Assembly: GCF_017104965.1 (NCBI RefSeq)
Contig: NZ_JAAGPR010000041.1
Span: 1 to 64,000, forward strand
Length of the DNA: 64,000 nucleotides
Direction: 5' to 3'
DNA from: Paraburkholderia sp. Ac-20340
Lineage (GTDB): Bacteria; Pseudomonadota; Gammaproteobacteria; Burkholderiales; Burkholderiaceae
Part shown: one piece after another, positions 24,546 to 33,479 of the stretch
Layout of the letters: each line of letters opens with the position of its first letter
Position numbering within the stretch: position 1 is the stretch's first letter
Position numbers and translations under genes: made by a program
The notes under the pieces: generated by a model
Told to the model about the DNA's origin: nothing
What the model saw: the letters and a program-made list of their open reading frames with translations, nothing else
The model's database searches: none

Positions 24546-26522
24546 TTACGACTGATTTCCCGGCAGTTTGAGCAGATCGCGCGACGGCACGACCGATGCA
24601 GATGGCGTCTGCGCATTGGCATCGGGCGCAGGTGCCGACGATGCCGGCGCTGCGGACACGCGATCGAGACGTGCGAGGAATTTATCGGCGTTCTCATAGC
24701 CGACCACGCGCAGCACTTCGTTGCCCTTCGTATCGAAGAAAATAATGCCCGGCGGCCCGAACAGGCCAAAGCGTTTGAGCAGCGCCTGATCGTCGGTGCT
24801 GTTGGCGGTCACGTCGGCGCGCAGCAGGCCCAGTTGCGCGAGCTTCGCCTGCACGCGCGGGTCGCTGAAGGTGAACTTCTCCATCTCCTTGCAGCTCACG
24901 CACCAGTCGGCGTAGAAGTCGAGCATCGACGGCTTGCCCGCCGTCTTGAGCGCCGCGTCGAGTTGCGCCGACGAGCGCACGGGCGCAAAGCTCAATGCAT
25001 CAGCCGGCGCACTAGCCGTCTGCGCTGCACCGGCCGCGCCTTCATGTGCCGCCAGCACGGCGAGCGGGCGCAGCGGGTCGACCGAGCCGGCAGCCAGACC
25101 GACGATCAGCGTCGCGGCCCAGATGGCGAATGCCGCGCCCACGCCGCGGCCGAGCCGGCGCCAGACATTGGCGGGCCCGGCGTTCGGCGTGAACAGGCCC
25201 AGCGCGGCGGCCGCCAGCAGCAGCCAGAGCGCGGCCAGCAGCATCTGCGCGGTCGCGCCCAGCACCGGCCAGACGATCCACAGCGCCGCCGCCAGCAGCA
25301 CCACGCCGAAGAACACCTTCACGCCGTCCATCCACGTGCCCGCGCGCGGCAGCAGCGTGCCCGCGCCCAGGCCGAGAATCATCAGCGGCACGCCAAGACC
25401 GATGCCCATCGCGAACAGCGCCGCGCCGCCGAGCACGGCGTTGCCCGTATGGGCGATGAACGCGAGCACGGCGAAGAGCGGCGCGGTCATGCAGGCGCCG
25501 ACCACGAGCGCGGACAGCGCGCCCATCAGCGCAACGGCGGCGAACTTGCCGCCCGAGCGGCCCTGCGACGCGCGCGAGGCGCCGTCCTGCCAGCGCTGCG
25601 GCAGCGCGATGTCGTAGCCGGCGATCAGCATCATGGCGAAGGCCGTCAGCAGGATGCCGAAAGCGCCCAGCACCCACGGATTCTGCAGCCACGCGCCCAG
25701 ACTCTGTCCGACCAGCGCGGCGGCAATGCCGAGCACGGTGTAGACCAGCGCCATGCCGAGCACGTAGACGAACGACAGCGCGAAGCCGCGCGCGCGCGTG
25801 ACCTGCGCGCCCTCGCCGACGATGATCGCCGAGAGGATCGGGATCATCGGATAGGAACAGGGCAGCAGGCTCAGCACCATGCCCGCGACGAAGTAGAGGC
25901 CGACAACCGCGAAGAAACCGCCGCCTTGCAGCAGCGATTGCGCGTAATCGGCGCTGGTGGCGCGCTCGTACCACGGCAGGGCGGAGTCGGCGGCGACGCT
26001 GGGCGCGGCGCCGTGAGGCGCACCCGCCGCTTGCAACGCGGCTCCGCTCACGTGGTAGACGTGTTCGGCAGGCGGATAGCAGATGCCTGCATCGGCGCAA
26101 CCCTGCGAGGTCACCGCGAGATCGAACGCGGCGCTCGCGGCCTTCACGGGCACGCGGATCGTCAGTTCCTTGCGATAGGTCTCGACGTTCTTGTTGAAGG
26201 TCGGATCGAACTTCACGTGGCCGGGCGGGATCTGCGCATCGCCGAGCGTGGCCGTGCCGCCGTTGGCCGCATTGCGCGCCGCAAAGGCGAAACGTTCCCG
26301 ATACATGTAGTAGCCATCAGCGATCTTGAAATGCACATCGACCATGCCCGGCTCTTCGCTCGCGCTGAAGGTAAAGGCCTGATCGGGCGGCAGGAAATCG
26401 TCGTCGGCGTGGGCAGGCGCGGCGCCGAACAACAGCGGCAGCAGGCAAGCGATGAACGCAAGAAAGGCCAGCAACGGGGCGTACGGCGCGGCGCGCAGGC
26501 GCCGATCGAAGCGGTTAGACAT
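24546..26522 (-). CDS. dsbD: thiol:disulfide interchange protein DsbD
   Basis: A 658-residue inner-membrane reductant conduit from cytoplasmic thioredoxin to the periplasm. A signal peptide (LLAFLAFIACLLPLLFGAAPAHA) leads to the N-terminal immunoglobulin-like domain with its cysteine pair (CADAGICYPP, near residue 130). Eight hydrophobic helices follow, with cysteines in LLPCSYPMIP and VVGACMTAPL. The C-terminal thioredoxin domain has WCVSCKEME. I choose the ATG at 26522 (MSNRFDRR), which overlaps the cutA stop by 8 nt; the frame upstream lies inside cutA. It feeds DsbC-type isomerases and c-type cytochrome maturation. Confidence 0.95.
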   Translation of the reverse strand: MSNRFDRRLRAAPYAPLLAFLAFIACLLPLLFGAAPAHADDDFLPPDQAFTFSASEEPGMVDVHFKIADGYYMYRERFAFAARNAANGGTATLGDAQIPPGHVKFDPTFNKNVETYRKELTIRVPVKAASAAFDLAVTSQGCADAGICYPPAEHVYHVSGAALQAAGAPHGAAPSVAADSALPWYERATSADYAQSLLQGGGFFAVVGLYFVAGMVLSLLPCSYPMIPILSAIIVGEGAQVTRARGFALSFVYVLGMALVYTVLGIAAALVGQSLGAWLQNPWVLGAFGILLTAFAMMLIAGYDIALPQRWQDGASRASQGRSGGKFAAVALMGALSALVVGACMTAPLFAVLAFIAHTGNAVLGGAALFAMGIGLGVPLMILGLGAGTLLPRAGTWMDGVKVFFGVVLLAAALWIVWPVLGATAQMLLAALWLLLAAAALGLFTPNAGPANVWRRLGRGVGAAFAIWAATLIVGLAAGSVDPLRPLAVLAAHEGAAGAAQTASAPADALSFAPVRSSAQLDAALKTAGKPSMLDFYADWCVSCKEMEKFTFSDPRVQAKLAQLGLLRADVTANSTDDQALLKRFGLFGPPGIIFFDTKGNEVLRVVGYENADKFLARLDRVSAAPASSAPAPDANAQTPSASVVPSRDLLKLPGNQS

Positions 26523-26859
26523 GAATGGGACGCTGTGTCTCGGCATGAACCCACTGGCCATAGGCGTTCGACGCCGTGACCTGCCACGAAAGAATCTCGG
26601 GCGTTTCGTAGGGATGCTCGGTCTGGATGAACTGTTCGAGCTCGGCCGCGCGCGCGAGGCTCGTCTTGAAAAGCAACTGGATCTCGTCGCCGGATTCGAT
26701 CTTGCCCTGCCAGTGATACTGCGAATGCACCGCGCCCAGACGCGTCACGCAGGCCGCGAGCCGCTGCGCCAGTACACCGGCAGTGAGCTTTTCGGCGATG
26801 TCCTCGTCGGGCACGGTGGTCAGCATCAGGGTTACGCTGGGGATCACATTGAGGGTCAC
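26515..26859 (-). CDS. cutA: divalent cation tolerance protein CutA
   Basis: A 114-residue trimeric ferredoxin-like protein, linked in E. coli to copper tolerance. Family motifs present are LMLTTVPDEDIAEKLTAGVL, the RLAACVTRLGAVHSQYHWQGKIE stretch, EIQLLFKT and the strongly conserved HPYETPEILSW. The start is a GTG at 26859 with GGAG 6 nt upstream. Overlaps dsbD by 8 nt; the cutA-dsbD pairing is common in beta- and gamma-proteobacteria. Confidence 0.95.
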   Translation of the reverse strand: MTLNVIPSVTLMLTTVPDEDIAEKLTAGVLAQRLAACVTRLGAVHSQYHWQGKIESGDEIQLLFKTSLARAAELEQFIQTEHPYETPEILSWQVTASNAYGQWVHAETQRPIHV

Positions 26860-27020
26860 GACGAACTCCGGCAGGCGGCCTCGTTGCTGCGCGCGTGCGC
26901 GCCAAGGCCAGGAAAGGCAGAACGTTATCGTACCACCGGCGCCGATTGGCTTTACTCATGCACCTGCGGCGCCCGTGAGTGGCAAACGCGCCCACCTGGC
27001 GTTTATTCCCGCGACGCAAA

Positions 27021-27047
27021 CAAAAAAGCCAGGGCTGGCCTGGCTTT
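27021..27047 (-). terminator. terminator after the GH20 gene
   Basis: AAAGCCAGG/CCTGGCTTT stem with a U-tract on the minus strand. It differs from the element at 29781-29807 only in three loop bases. Confidence 0.88.
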
Positions 27048-27101
27048 CCTGGACATCGCGCGACGCATGATCGCGCTCCGTTTTTTGTCCGCTCTTTCCC
27101 G

Positions 27102-29654
27102 TTAGTTGCTGGAAAGTCTGAGCGACGGACGCACGATCGCACCCGTGCGCTGCAGCTTGGCAATCTCGCGCGTCTCCAGCACGCGCATGAACGCGGCCCA
27201 GTCCTGCGCCAGTGCGGCCTTGTCGACCTTATCGGTATCGCCGAGCTTGAAGCGCTCGCCCACCCGATACGGCAACTCCCATGACGCCCGGTGCCAGGAA
27301 CGTTCGGCCAGCGCGAGCAGACGCGGATACACCATGTACTCGAACAGCTGGTCGTTGCGGATCACCTCGGCCCACGCCTGCCCCTGCATGCCTTCGATAT
27401 GCGGCGCCGTGCCCGTGGTCACGATCTCGAACGGCTTGCCGTCGCGATCGGGCATGATTTCGGCGTTCTGCGGCAGGTTGTCGGGTGCGAGCGAGAATAC
27501 CTTGAAGCTGTCGGTCGCGTGCGAGCCCCAGTAATAGCCGCGCTCGTGCGGATCGATCGTGTACGGGAAGTCGAAGTAGAGATAATCCGGCAAGGCGAGC
27601 ACGCCGCGATACCCCTTCTGGCTCCACGACTGCACCGTATCCGCGCCGCCCCAGTAGAGCGTGTCCCAGAGCGTCACCATCACGCTGCCGGTAGCGAAGT
27701 CCTGCGGACCATTGGCGTGCTTCACGCCGTCCTGCCAGGCCGCCATCGCGCCGATGCCATTGGCGCTGACAAGCTGGCTGACATCGATCGCGAACTTCGT
27801 CGGCAGTTCATCGACAGAAGCGACCTTGCCTTGCTGGACCCAGGCGGTGCACCACGGCGAGCGCGCCCACGGTTTGTCCTGCGCGGCGAGATTGATGCGC
27901 CCCTTGCCGGCGTCGCTGCCGTCGAGCGCCTGGAAGCCCGCGCCGAGCAGGATGTTCTTCGCCTCGTCGCCGCCAAAGTGCCAGACCGATAGCGGCGCGC
28001 CGGCTTCGCGATGCATCGCCGCGATTTCGCCAATCACCTTGCCGGCGAAACGACGCGCGCTGTCGGAACACGGATTGAGCGCCGTGCGCCGGTCGTAGAA
28101 CTGCACCGACGTGATGTTCGACGTGTCCTGCGGGTCCAGCAGCCGGTACTCGTTGGCGCCCTGTTCGTCGCCCTGCGCGTGTAGTTTGCGGTAGCGAGCT
28201 TCCATCGACACCACGGCGGCACGCTCGTGCGCCGGCATGTCGATTTCGGGAATGACCTCGATAAAGCGATCCGACGCGTAGCGCACGAGCGCGACGTAAT
28301 CGGCACGACTCAGGTAACCGCCGCCCGACTCGTTGTTCGGACCCGATGCCAGTTGCGGCAGGAGACAGCGGTTTTCGTCGAGATCATGGCAGCGCTGGCC
28401 GCCGATGTCGGTCAGCTCGGGCAAGCCGGGAATCTGAATGCGCCAGCCTTCGTCGTCGGAGAGATGCAGGTGCAGGCGATTGAGCTTGTAGGCGCTCATC
28501 TGGTCCATGAGGCGCTGCAGCGTCGCCGGATGGCGGAAGTTGCGCGCGAGATCGACCATCATGCCGCGATGCGTGTAGCGCGGCGCATCCTCGATCGTCA
28601 GCGCGGGCACGCGACCGCCGCCTGCAGGCGTCAGCGAAAAGAGCGTCTGGACGCCGTAGTAGACGCCTGCTGCGTCGTAGCCGTCGATGCTCACGCCATC
28701 GCGCGCGATCGTCAGGCGATAACCGCCCGACACGGCCACGTCGGCGGGCAAGGCAGCGGGCACGATGCGGCCGGTCACGGTCACGGGCGTACCTGTCAGC
28801 CCAAGCGCCGATGCCCGCGACTGCAACGAAGCAAGCTGCCCGGCCTGCAGTCCCGGCAACGAGAGCGCCACGCCGGCGACGTTCAGATCGCCGTCGCCGC
28901 TCTCTTCGCGCAGGACAGCGGGAACGGCACGCCCGGCGACCTGCTGCGCGGACGGCGCCGCGGCCTCGGCGCGCGCACGCTGGATTTGCGCGGGCGTTTG
29001 CGTGAAATCGGCCGCGCTATCGGGGTTGGGCGGCAGGCTTTCGACGTACTGGGTTTCGTCGTCGGTATTGTTCGCCTTGAGGACGACGGGCGTCGCGCCT
29101 TCGACCACCACGTAAGCACGCGGCAGCAAATCGCTATAGCGCCGATACCAGTACTCGCCCACGAACGGCACTTCGATGCGTTGTCCCGGCGCGAGCGTAA
29201 ATGCGCCTTGCGCGGGCGAAAGCGCGTACAGATCGCCAGTGATGTGACGCCAGACAATCGCTGCGTTATCGATGGCGAGCACGCGGCGGATGCTGTGCAG
29301 ATAGAGCGTCCATCCGCCGGCCTTGATCGGCTCCGAGCCCAGATTTTCGAGGATCAAGCGGCCACGCGCGCAACTCGCCCAGTCCGCGCCGAGGTTCGCG
29401 CATGACACGCCCGCCTGGCTCGCGTCGTTGGTATCGATCGCGACGCTCAGTTTCAGGCTGTCGGCCAGCTTGGCGGCCTGAACGGTCGCGCCCGCCGTTT
29501 TATCCACGGAACTGCCGCACGCGGTCAGCGCCAGCATGGCCGTCAACGCGCACAACGCAGCCAAAAATCGAATGGCCGAACGCACGGACAATCGCCCCCG
29601 TTCGGCCTCGCGATTACTACGGAATCCTAAAATAATTCCCGAATAATAAGACAT
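27102..29654 (-). CDS. beta-N-acetylhexosaminidase (GH20) lipoprotein, chitobiase-like
   Basis: An 850-residue lipoprotein whose lipobox LTAC follows a hydrophobic signal (FLAALCALTAMLALTAC). An N-terminal carbohydrate-binding CHB_HEX-like domain (LILENLGSEPIKAGGWTLYL) and a GH20b domain (GGYRLTIARDGVSIDGYD) precede the GH20 barrel. The barrel shows HLHLSDDEGWRIQI and the catalytic Asp-Glu pair in WHFGGDEAKN. It removes terminal N-acetylhexosamine from chito-oligosaccharides or glycans. The start is uncertain: ATG 29654 follows GGGGG, while TTG 29591 or GTG 29585 would give a more typical signal length. Lies between rplQ and cutA as an apparent insertion in conserved gene order. Confidence 0.88.
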   Translation of the reverse strand: MSYYSGIILGFRSNREAERGRLSVRSAIRFLAALCALTAMLALTACGSSVDKTAGATVQAAKLADSLKLSVAIDTNDASQAGVSCANLGADWASCARGRLILENLGSEPIKAGGWTLYLHSIRRVLAIDNAAIVWRHITGDLYALSPAQGAFTLAPGQRIEVPFVGEYWYRRYSDLLPRAYVVVEGATPVVLKANNTDDETQYVESLPPNPDSAADFTQTPAQIQRARAEAAAPSAQQVAGRAVPAVLREESGDGDLNVAGVALSLPGLQAGQLASLQSRASALGLTGTPVTVTGRIVPAALPADVAVSGGYRLTIARDGVSIDGYDAAGVYYGVQTLFSLTPAGGGRVPALTIEDAPRYTHRGMMVDLARNFRHPATLQRLMDQMSAYKLNRLHLHLSDDEGWRIQIPGLPELTDIGGQRCHDLDENRCLLPQLASGPNNESGGGYLSRADYVALVRYASDRFIEVIPEIDMPAHERAAVVSMEARYRKLHAQGDEQGANEYRLLDPQDTSNITSVQFYDRRTALNPCSDSARRFAGKVIGEIAAMHREAGAPLSVWHFGGDEAKNILLGAGFQALDGSDAGKGRINLAAQDKPWARSPWCTAWVQQGKVASVDELPTKFAIDVSQLVSANGIGAMAAWQDGVKHANGPQDFATGSVMVTLWDTLYWGGADTVQSWSQKGYRGVLALPDYLYFDFPYTIDPHERGYYWGSHATDSFKVFSLAPDNLPQNAEIMPDRDGKPFEIVTTGTAPHIEGMQGQAWAEVIRNDQLFEYMVYPRLLALAERSWHRASWELPYRVGERFKLGDTDKVDKAALAQDWAAFMRVLETREIAKLQRTGAIVRPSLRLSSN

Positions 29655-29691
29655 GTCTCCCCCATTGCCGGCGACGCCCGCTCAGACCCTT

Positions 29692-29712
29692 ACTATAAGT
29701 TGACGACTCAAC
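29692..29712 (-). promoter_or_regulatory. probable -10 and palindrome upstream of the GH20 gene
   Basis: On the minus strand TATAGT (29697-29692) is a good -10, 38 bp before the ATG. Directly upstream lies a perfect 14-bp palindrome GTTGA-GTCG-TCAAC (29699-29712), where a repressor would block polymerase. No clear -35. Confidence 0.45.
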
Positions 29713-29780
29713 CCGAAGGTGGCGGTAGATCAAGCTCGACGGCATTTGGCTGCGCGCATCGCAGCCGGGGACGCCAAAAA

Positions 29781-29807
29781 CAAAAAAGCCAGGCTAGGCC
29801 TGGCTTT
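29781..29807. terminator. terminator of the alpha operon (after rplQ)
   Basis: AAAGCCAGG/CCTGGCTTT stem flanked by A- and T-runs, 41 bp beyond the rplQ stop. Near-identical copy at 27021-27047. Confidence 0.9.
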
Positions 29808-29847
29808 TTCGCGCGCCGCTTGATCCGGGGATCAAGCGACTAGAAGC

Positions 29848-30240
29848 TTATTCCGCTTCCTGGACGTTCTCTTCCGTGACTTCCGGACGGTCGAGCAGTT
29901 CGACCAGTGCCATCGGTGCGTTGTCGCCAACACGGAAACCGAACTTCAGGATACGCAGGTAGCCGCCCGGACGGTTCGCGAAACGCGGACCCAGAACTTC
30001 GAACAGCTTCGTGACCGAGTCACGATCGCGCAGGCGGTTGAACGCCAGACGACGGTTTGCCAGCGAGGGCTTCTTGCCGAGCGTGATGAGGGGCTCGACA
30101 ACCTTACGCAGTTCCTTCGCCTTCGGCAGCGTCGTCTTGATGACTTCGTGCTCGATCAGCGAGTTGGACATGTTACGGAGCATTGCCAGACGGTGGCTGC
30201 TCGTGCGGTTCAGTTTCCGCAGACCATGACGGTGACGCAT
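29848..30240 (-). CDS. rplQ: 50S ribosomal protein L17
   Basis: A 130-residue protein near the peptide exit tunnel. Begins MRHRHGLRKLNRTSSHR, the family signature, and ends acidic. The ATG at 30240 is chosen over upstream codons because the conserved N-terminus starts there. Last gene of the alpha cluster, 139 bp after rpoA with a hairpin between. Confidence 0.97.
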   Translation of the reverse strand: MRHRHGLRKLNRTSSHRLAMLRNMSNSLIEHEVIKTTLPKAKELRKVVEPLITLGKKPSLANRRLAFNRLRDRDSVTKLFEVLGPRFANRPGGYLRILKFGFRVGDNAPMALVELLDRPEVTEENVQEAE

Positions 30241-30330
30241 TTCAATTTCCTTGAAACAAAGTTTTAGTCCAGCTCTTCTATCGCCTCGCGGGTTTCGCAA
30301 CCCCGACCAAGGCACGGGCCGGTACAGAAA

Positions 30331-30366
30331 AAGGCAAGACGCGGATTCTAAAGGAAAATCCGCGTC
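30331..30366 (-). terminator. intercistronic hairpin between rpoA and rplQ
   Basis: Perfect 10-bp stem GACGCGGATT/AATCCGCGTC (30338-30347, 30357-30366), followed on the minus strand by TTGCCTTTTT. A weak or partial terminator, or an mRNA processing site. Confidence 0.5.
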
Positions 30367-30379
30367 GCTGCCACATTAC

Positions 30380-31357
30380 TTACTTGTCGAGACCAGCCGG
30401 CGGCCAGTTTTCGAGCTTCATGCCGAGCGTGAGACCGCGGGAAGCAAGCACTTCCTTGATCTCGTTGAGCGACTTGCGACCCAGATTCGGGGTCTTGAGC
30501 AGCTCGTTCTCGGTACGCTGGATCAGGTCGCCGATGTAGTAGATGTTCTCGGCCTTCAGGCAGTTCGCCGAGCGAACCGTGAGTTCGAGATCGTCCACCG
30601 GACGCAGCAGGATCGGATCGATCTGCGGCGCACGCGACGGCGCTTCCGCTGCCGTTTCGGTGCCTTCCAGTGCAGCGAACACCGACAGCTGATCCACGAG
30701 GATGCGCGCCGACTGGCGAATCGCTTCCTCAGGCGAGATCACGCCGTTGGTTTCGATGTTCATCACGAGCTTGTCGAGGTCGGTACGCTGTTCGACACGC
30801 GCACTTTCCACGGCGTAGCTCACACGGCGAACCGGCGAGAACGACGCGTCCAGGACGATACGGCCGATGATCTTGGCCGATTCGTCGCCGTAACGGCGCA
30901 CGTTGCCCGGCACGTAGCCGCGGCCCTTCTCGATCTTGATCTGGACGTCGAGCTTGCCGCCCTTCGTCAGATGCGCAACGACGTGTTCCGGGTTGATGAC
31001 TTCGCAGTCGTGCGAGAGTTCGATGTCGCCAGCGGTGACAACGCCTTCGCCTTCCTTGCGCAGCGTAACCGTCACTTCGTCACGGTTATGCAGCTTGAAG
31101 ACCACGCCCTTCAGGTTCAACAGCAGGTTGACCACATCCTCTTGCACACCATCGAGCGTCGAGTACTCGTGCACGACGCCTGCGATCGTCACTTCGGTCG
31201 GCGCATAGCCGATCATCGACGACAGCAGAACGCGCCGAAGCGCGTTACCCAAGGTATGGCCATAACCGCGTTCGAACGGCTCCATGACCACTTTCGCGTG
31301 GTTGTCGCCGAGCGATTCCACAGCGATGATCTTGGGTTTCAACAAACTGGTTTGCAT
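30380..31357 (-). CDS. rpoA: RNA polymerase alpha subunit
   Basis: A 325-residue assembly platform for beta and beta-prime. The N-terminal dimerisation domain has FERGYGHTLGNALRRVLLSS. A flexible linker (residues about 233-248) leads to the C-terminal domain (RSANCLKAENIYYIGDLIQRTENELLKTPNLGRKSLNEIKEVL) that contacts UP elements and activators. Full length. Lies between rpsD and rplQ, the standard alpha-operon order. Confidence 0.98.
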   Translation of the reverse strand: MQTSLLKPKIIAVESLGDNHAKVVMEPFERGYGHTLGNALRRVLLSSMIGYAPTEVTIAGVVHEYSTLDGVQEDVVNLLLNLKGVVFKLHNRDEVTVTLRKEGEGVVTAGDIELSHDCEVINPEHVVAHLTKGGKLDVQIKIEKGRGYVPGNVRRYGDESAKIIGRIVLDASFSPVRRVSYAVESARVEQRTDLDKLVMNIETNGVISPEEAIRQSARILVDQLSVFAALEGTETAAEAPSRAPQIDPILLRPVDDLELTVRSANCLKAENIYYIGDLIQRTENELLKTPNLGRKSLNEIKEVLASRGLTLGMKLENWPPAGLDK

Positions 31358-31481
31358 AGGTTTTCCTTTTCAATACCCTCGGCTCGTTACACCGATAAGG
31401 CTGAGATGGCCACAACCTGAAAAAAACAGCCGAGGCCACCTCCTGCGCGAAGCACAGAGGCTACCCCGGCCGTCAATCCGA

Positions 31482-32105
31482 TTAACGCGAATACAATTCG
31501 ACGATCAGGCTTTCGTTGATGTCGCCAGCGATGTCGCTGCGCTCCGGCACGCTCTTGAACGTACCTTCGAACTTCTTCGCGTCGACCGCAACCCAACCCG
31601 GCATGCCACCTTGCTCAGCCAGCGAGAGCGCTTCGACGATACGCACTTGCTTCTTCGCCTTTTCGCGAATAGCAACGACGTCGCCTGCCTTCACTTGCAT
31701 CGACGGGATGTTCGCGACGACGCCGTTCAGCGTGAGAGCCTTGTGGCTCACGAGCTGACGCGCTTCAGCGCGGGTCGATGCGAAGCCCATGCGGTACACG
31801 ACGTTGTCGAGACGCGATTCGAGCAGTTGCAGCAGGTTTTCGCCGGTGTTGCCCTTGATACGGTCAGCTTCCGCGAAGTAGCGGCGGAACTGGCGCTCGA
31901 GGACACCGTAGATACGCTTCACTTTTTGCTTTTCGCGAAGCTGCGTGCCGTAGTCGGACGTGCGGGCGCCCGAGGTGCGGCCATGCTGACCCGGCTTGCT
32001 GTCGAGCTTGCACTTGTCAGCGAGCGAGCGGCGTGCGCTCTTCAGGAAGAGGTCGGTGCCTTCACGGCGGGACAGCTTGGCCTTCGGGCCGATATAACGT
32101 GCCAC
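31482..32105 (-). CDS. rpsD: 30S ribosomal protein S4
   Basis: A 207-residue primary 16S-binding protein with an S4 RNA-binding domain (RLDNVVYRMGFASTRAEARQLVSHKALTLNG). The start is GTG at 32105 giving MARYIGPKAKLSRREG, the conserved N-terminus; ten upstream in-frame codons are not conserved. In E. coli S4 represses its own alpha operon. The 166-bp leader to rpsK could host a comparable site, but none was identified. Confidence 0.97.
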   Translation of the reverse strand: MARYIGPKAKLSRREGTDLFLKSARRSLADKCKLDSKPGQHGRTSGARTSDYGTQLREKQKVKRIYGVLERQFRRYFAEADRIKGNTGENLLQLLESRLDNVVYRMGFASTRAEARQLVSHKALTLNGVVANIPSMQVKAGDVVAIREKAKKQVRIVEALSLAEQGGMPGWVAVDAKKFEGTFKSVPERSDIAGDINESLIVELYSR

Positions 32106-32271
32106 GTTGCTTTCCTTCGATAATTGATCACGCAAAGCCTTGGAACGGGGAGACCCCGCGGCTCGCGCTAGTCCGGCCCTTTGGACCGAACGGTGGGCTT
32201 AGTCAATTCAATAACGCCGAGAGCCTGGGACGCCGTTACCGGCGGCTCAGGCAGTCGGCTTATGCGACGCC

Positions 32272-32676
32272 TTAGATACGACGGCGCTTCGGCGGACGGC
32301 AGCCGTTGTGCGGGACCGGCGTAACGTCGGAGATCGCGGTGATCTTGATGCCAAGACCATGCAGCGCGCGCACCGCCGATTCGCGACCCGGGCCGGGGCC
32401 CTTGATACGCACTTCGAGGTTCTTGACGCCGTATTCCATTGCAACACGGCCAGCCGACTCCGCTGCGACCTGAGCTGCAAACGGGGTCGACTTACGCGAA
32501 CCCTTGAAGCCCTGGCCACCCGACGTTGCCCAGGCAAGAGCATTGCCTTGACGATCGGTGATCGTGATGATCGTGTTGTTGAACGACGCGTGAACGTGAA
32601 CTACGCCCTCGGCGACGTTCTTCTTAACCTTCTTGCGAACGCGTTGCGCCGCGGAGTTGTTCGAAGCCTTAGCCAT
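32272..32676 (-). CDS. rpsK: 30S ribosomal protein S11
   Basis: A 134-residue platform protein contacting the E-site mRNA region. Motifs HVHASFNNTIITITDRQGNALAWATSGG and PVPHNGCRPPKRRRI at the C-terminus are diagnostic. The Asn-Gly of PHNG is the isoaspartate-prone site known in this family. Follows rpsM by 28 bp. Confidence 0.98.
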   Translation of the reverse strand: MAKASNNSAAQRVRKKVKKNVAEGVVHVHASFNNTIITITDRQGNALAWATSGGQGFKGSRKSTPFAAQVAAESAGRVAMEYGVKNLEVRIKGPGPGRESAVRALHGLGIKITAISDVTPVPHNGCRPPKRRRI

Positions 32677-32704
32677 TACGTTTTCCTGTAACTGTCAGAA
32701 CCGC

Positions 32705-33070
32705 TTACTTCTTCAGCGACTGTGCTGCGCGGCGCGGACCCTTGCGCGTACGTGCGTTGGTGCGCGTACGCTGGCCACGCAGGGGCAGGCCCTTGCGATG
32801 GCGCACGCCGCGGTAGCAGCCGAGGTCCATCAGGCGCTTGATGTTCATCGTCGTTTCACGGCGCAGATCGCCTTCGACAACAAACTTGCCCACTTCCTCG
32901 CGCAGCTTTTCCAGATCCGCGTCGTTCAGGTCCTTGACCTTCTTGTTAAACGGCACACCCGCGGCAACGCAGATGTTGCGCGAACGCGTGCGACCGACAC
33001 CGAAAATTGCCGTCAGGCCGATTTCAGTGTGCTGGTGGTTCGGGATGTTAACCCCTGCAATACGAGCCAT
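32705..33070 (-). CDS. rpsM: 30S ribosomal protein S13
   Basis: A 121-residue head protein touching the P-site tRNA and intersubunit bridges. Begins MARIAGVNIPNHQHTEIGLTAI and has RGVRHRKGLPLRGQRTRTNARTRKG near the end, the basic tail reaching tRNA. First gene of the rpsM-K-D-rpoA-rplQ run. Confidence 0.98.
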   Translation of the reverse strand: MARIAGVNIPNHQHTEIGLTAIFGVGRTRSRNICVAAGVPFNKKVKDLNDADLEKLREEVGKFVVEGDLRRETTMNIKRLMDLGCYRGVRHRKGLPLRGQRTRTNARTRKGPRRAAQSLKK

Positions 33071-33117
33071 TGTTTTTCCTCAAACAAAAAGCGCAGGCAA
33101 AAGTGCGCTTAAATCAC

Positions 33118-33234
33118 TCAGCCTTGACGCTGCTTGTGGCGCGGCTCCGTGCTGCAGATCACGCGAACGACGCCGTTACGCTTGATGATCTTGCAGTTAC
33201 GGCACATGCGCTTTACCGATGCCATCACTTTCAT
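33118..33234 (-). CDS. rpmJ: 50S ribosomal protein L36
   Basis: A 38-residue zinc-ribbon protein beginning MKVMASVKRMCRNCKIIKRN and ending HKQRQG. Cysteines C-x2-C, a third Cys (VICS) and a His form the zinc site, so this is the zinc-binding (C+) paralogue. ATG at 33234. Located between infA and rpsM as in most bacteria. Confidence 0.96.
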   Translation of the reverse strand: MKVMASVKRMCRNCKIIKRNGVVRVICSTEPRHKQRQG

Positions 33235-33254
33235 GATATTACCCTTTTTCTAAA

Positions 33255-33473
33255 TCACTTCGCCCGGAACACGATCCGCGCACGCGACAGATCGTAAGGC
33301 GTCAATTCAACCGTCACCTTGTCGCCCGGAAGAATGCGGATGTAGTGCATCCTCATTTTTCCGGAAATATGCCCTAGAACGACATGGCCGTTTTCCAGCT
33401 TCACCCGAAAGGTAGCGTTGGGGAGGTTTTCGATCACCTCACCCTGCATCTGGATTACATCGTCTTTGGCCAT
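33255..33473 (-). CDS. infA: translation initiation factor IF-1
   Basis: A 72-residue OB-fold protein that blocks the A site in initiation. The sequence runs through EVIENLPNATFRVKLENGHVV, GKMRMHYIRILPGDKVTVE and LSRARIVFR, all conserved. Sits between secY (6 bp gap) and rpmJ, the usual beta-proteobacterial position. Some Burkholderia carry a second infA elsewhere. Confidence 0.97.
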   Translation of the reverse strand: MAKDDVIQMQGEVIENLPNATFRVKLENGHVVLGHISGKMRMHYIRILPGDKVTVELTPYDLSRARIVFRAK

Positions 33474-33479
33474 AGGTCC

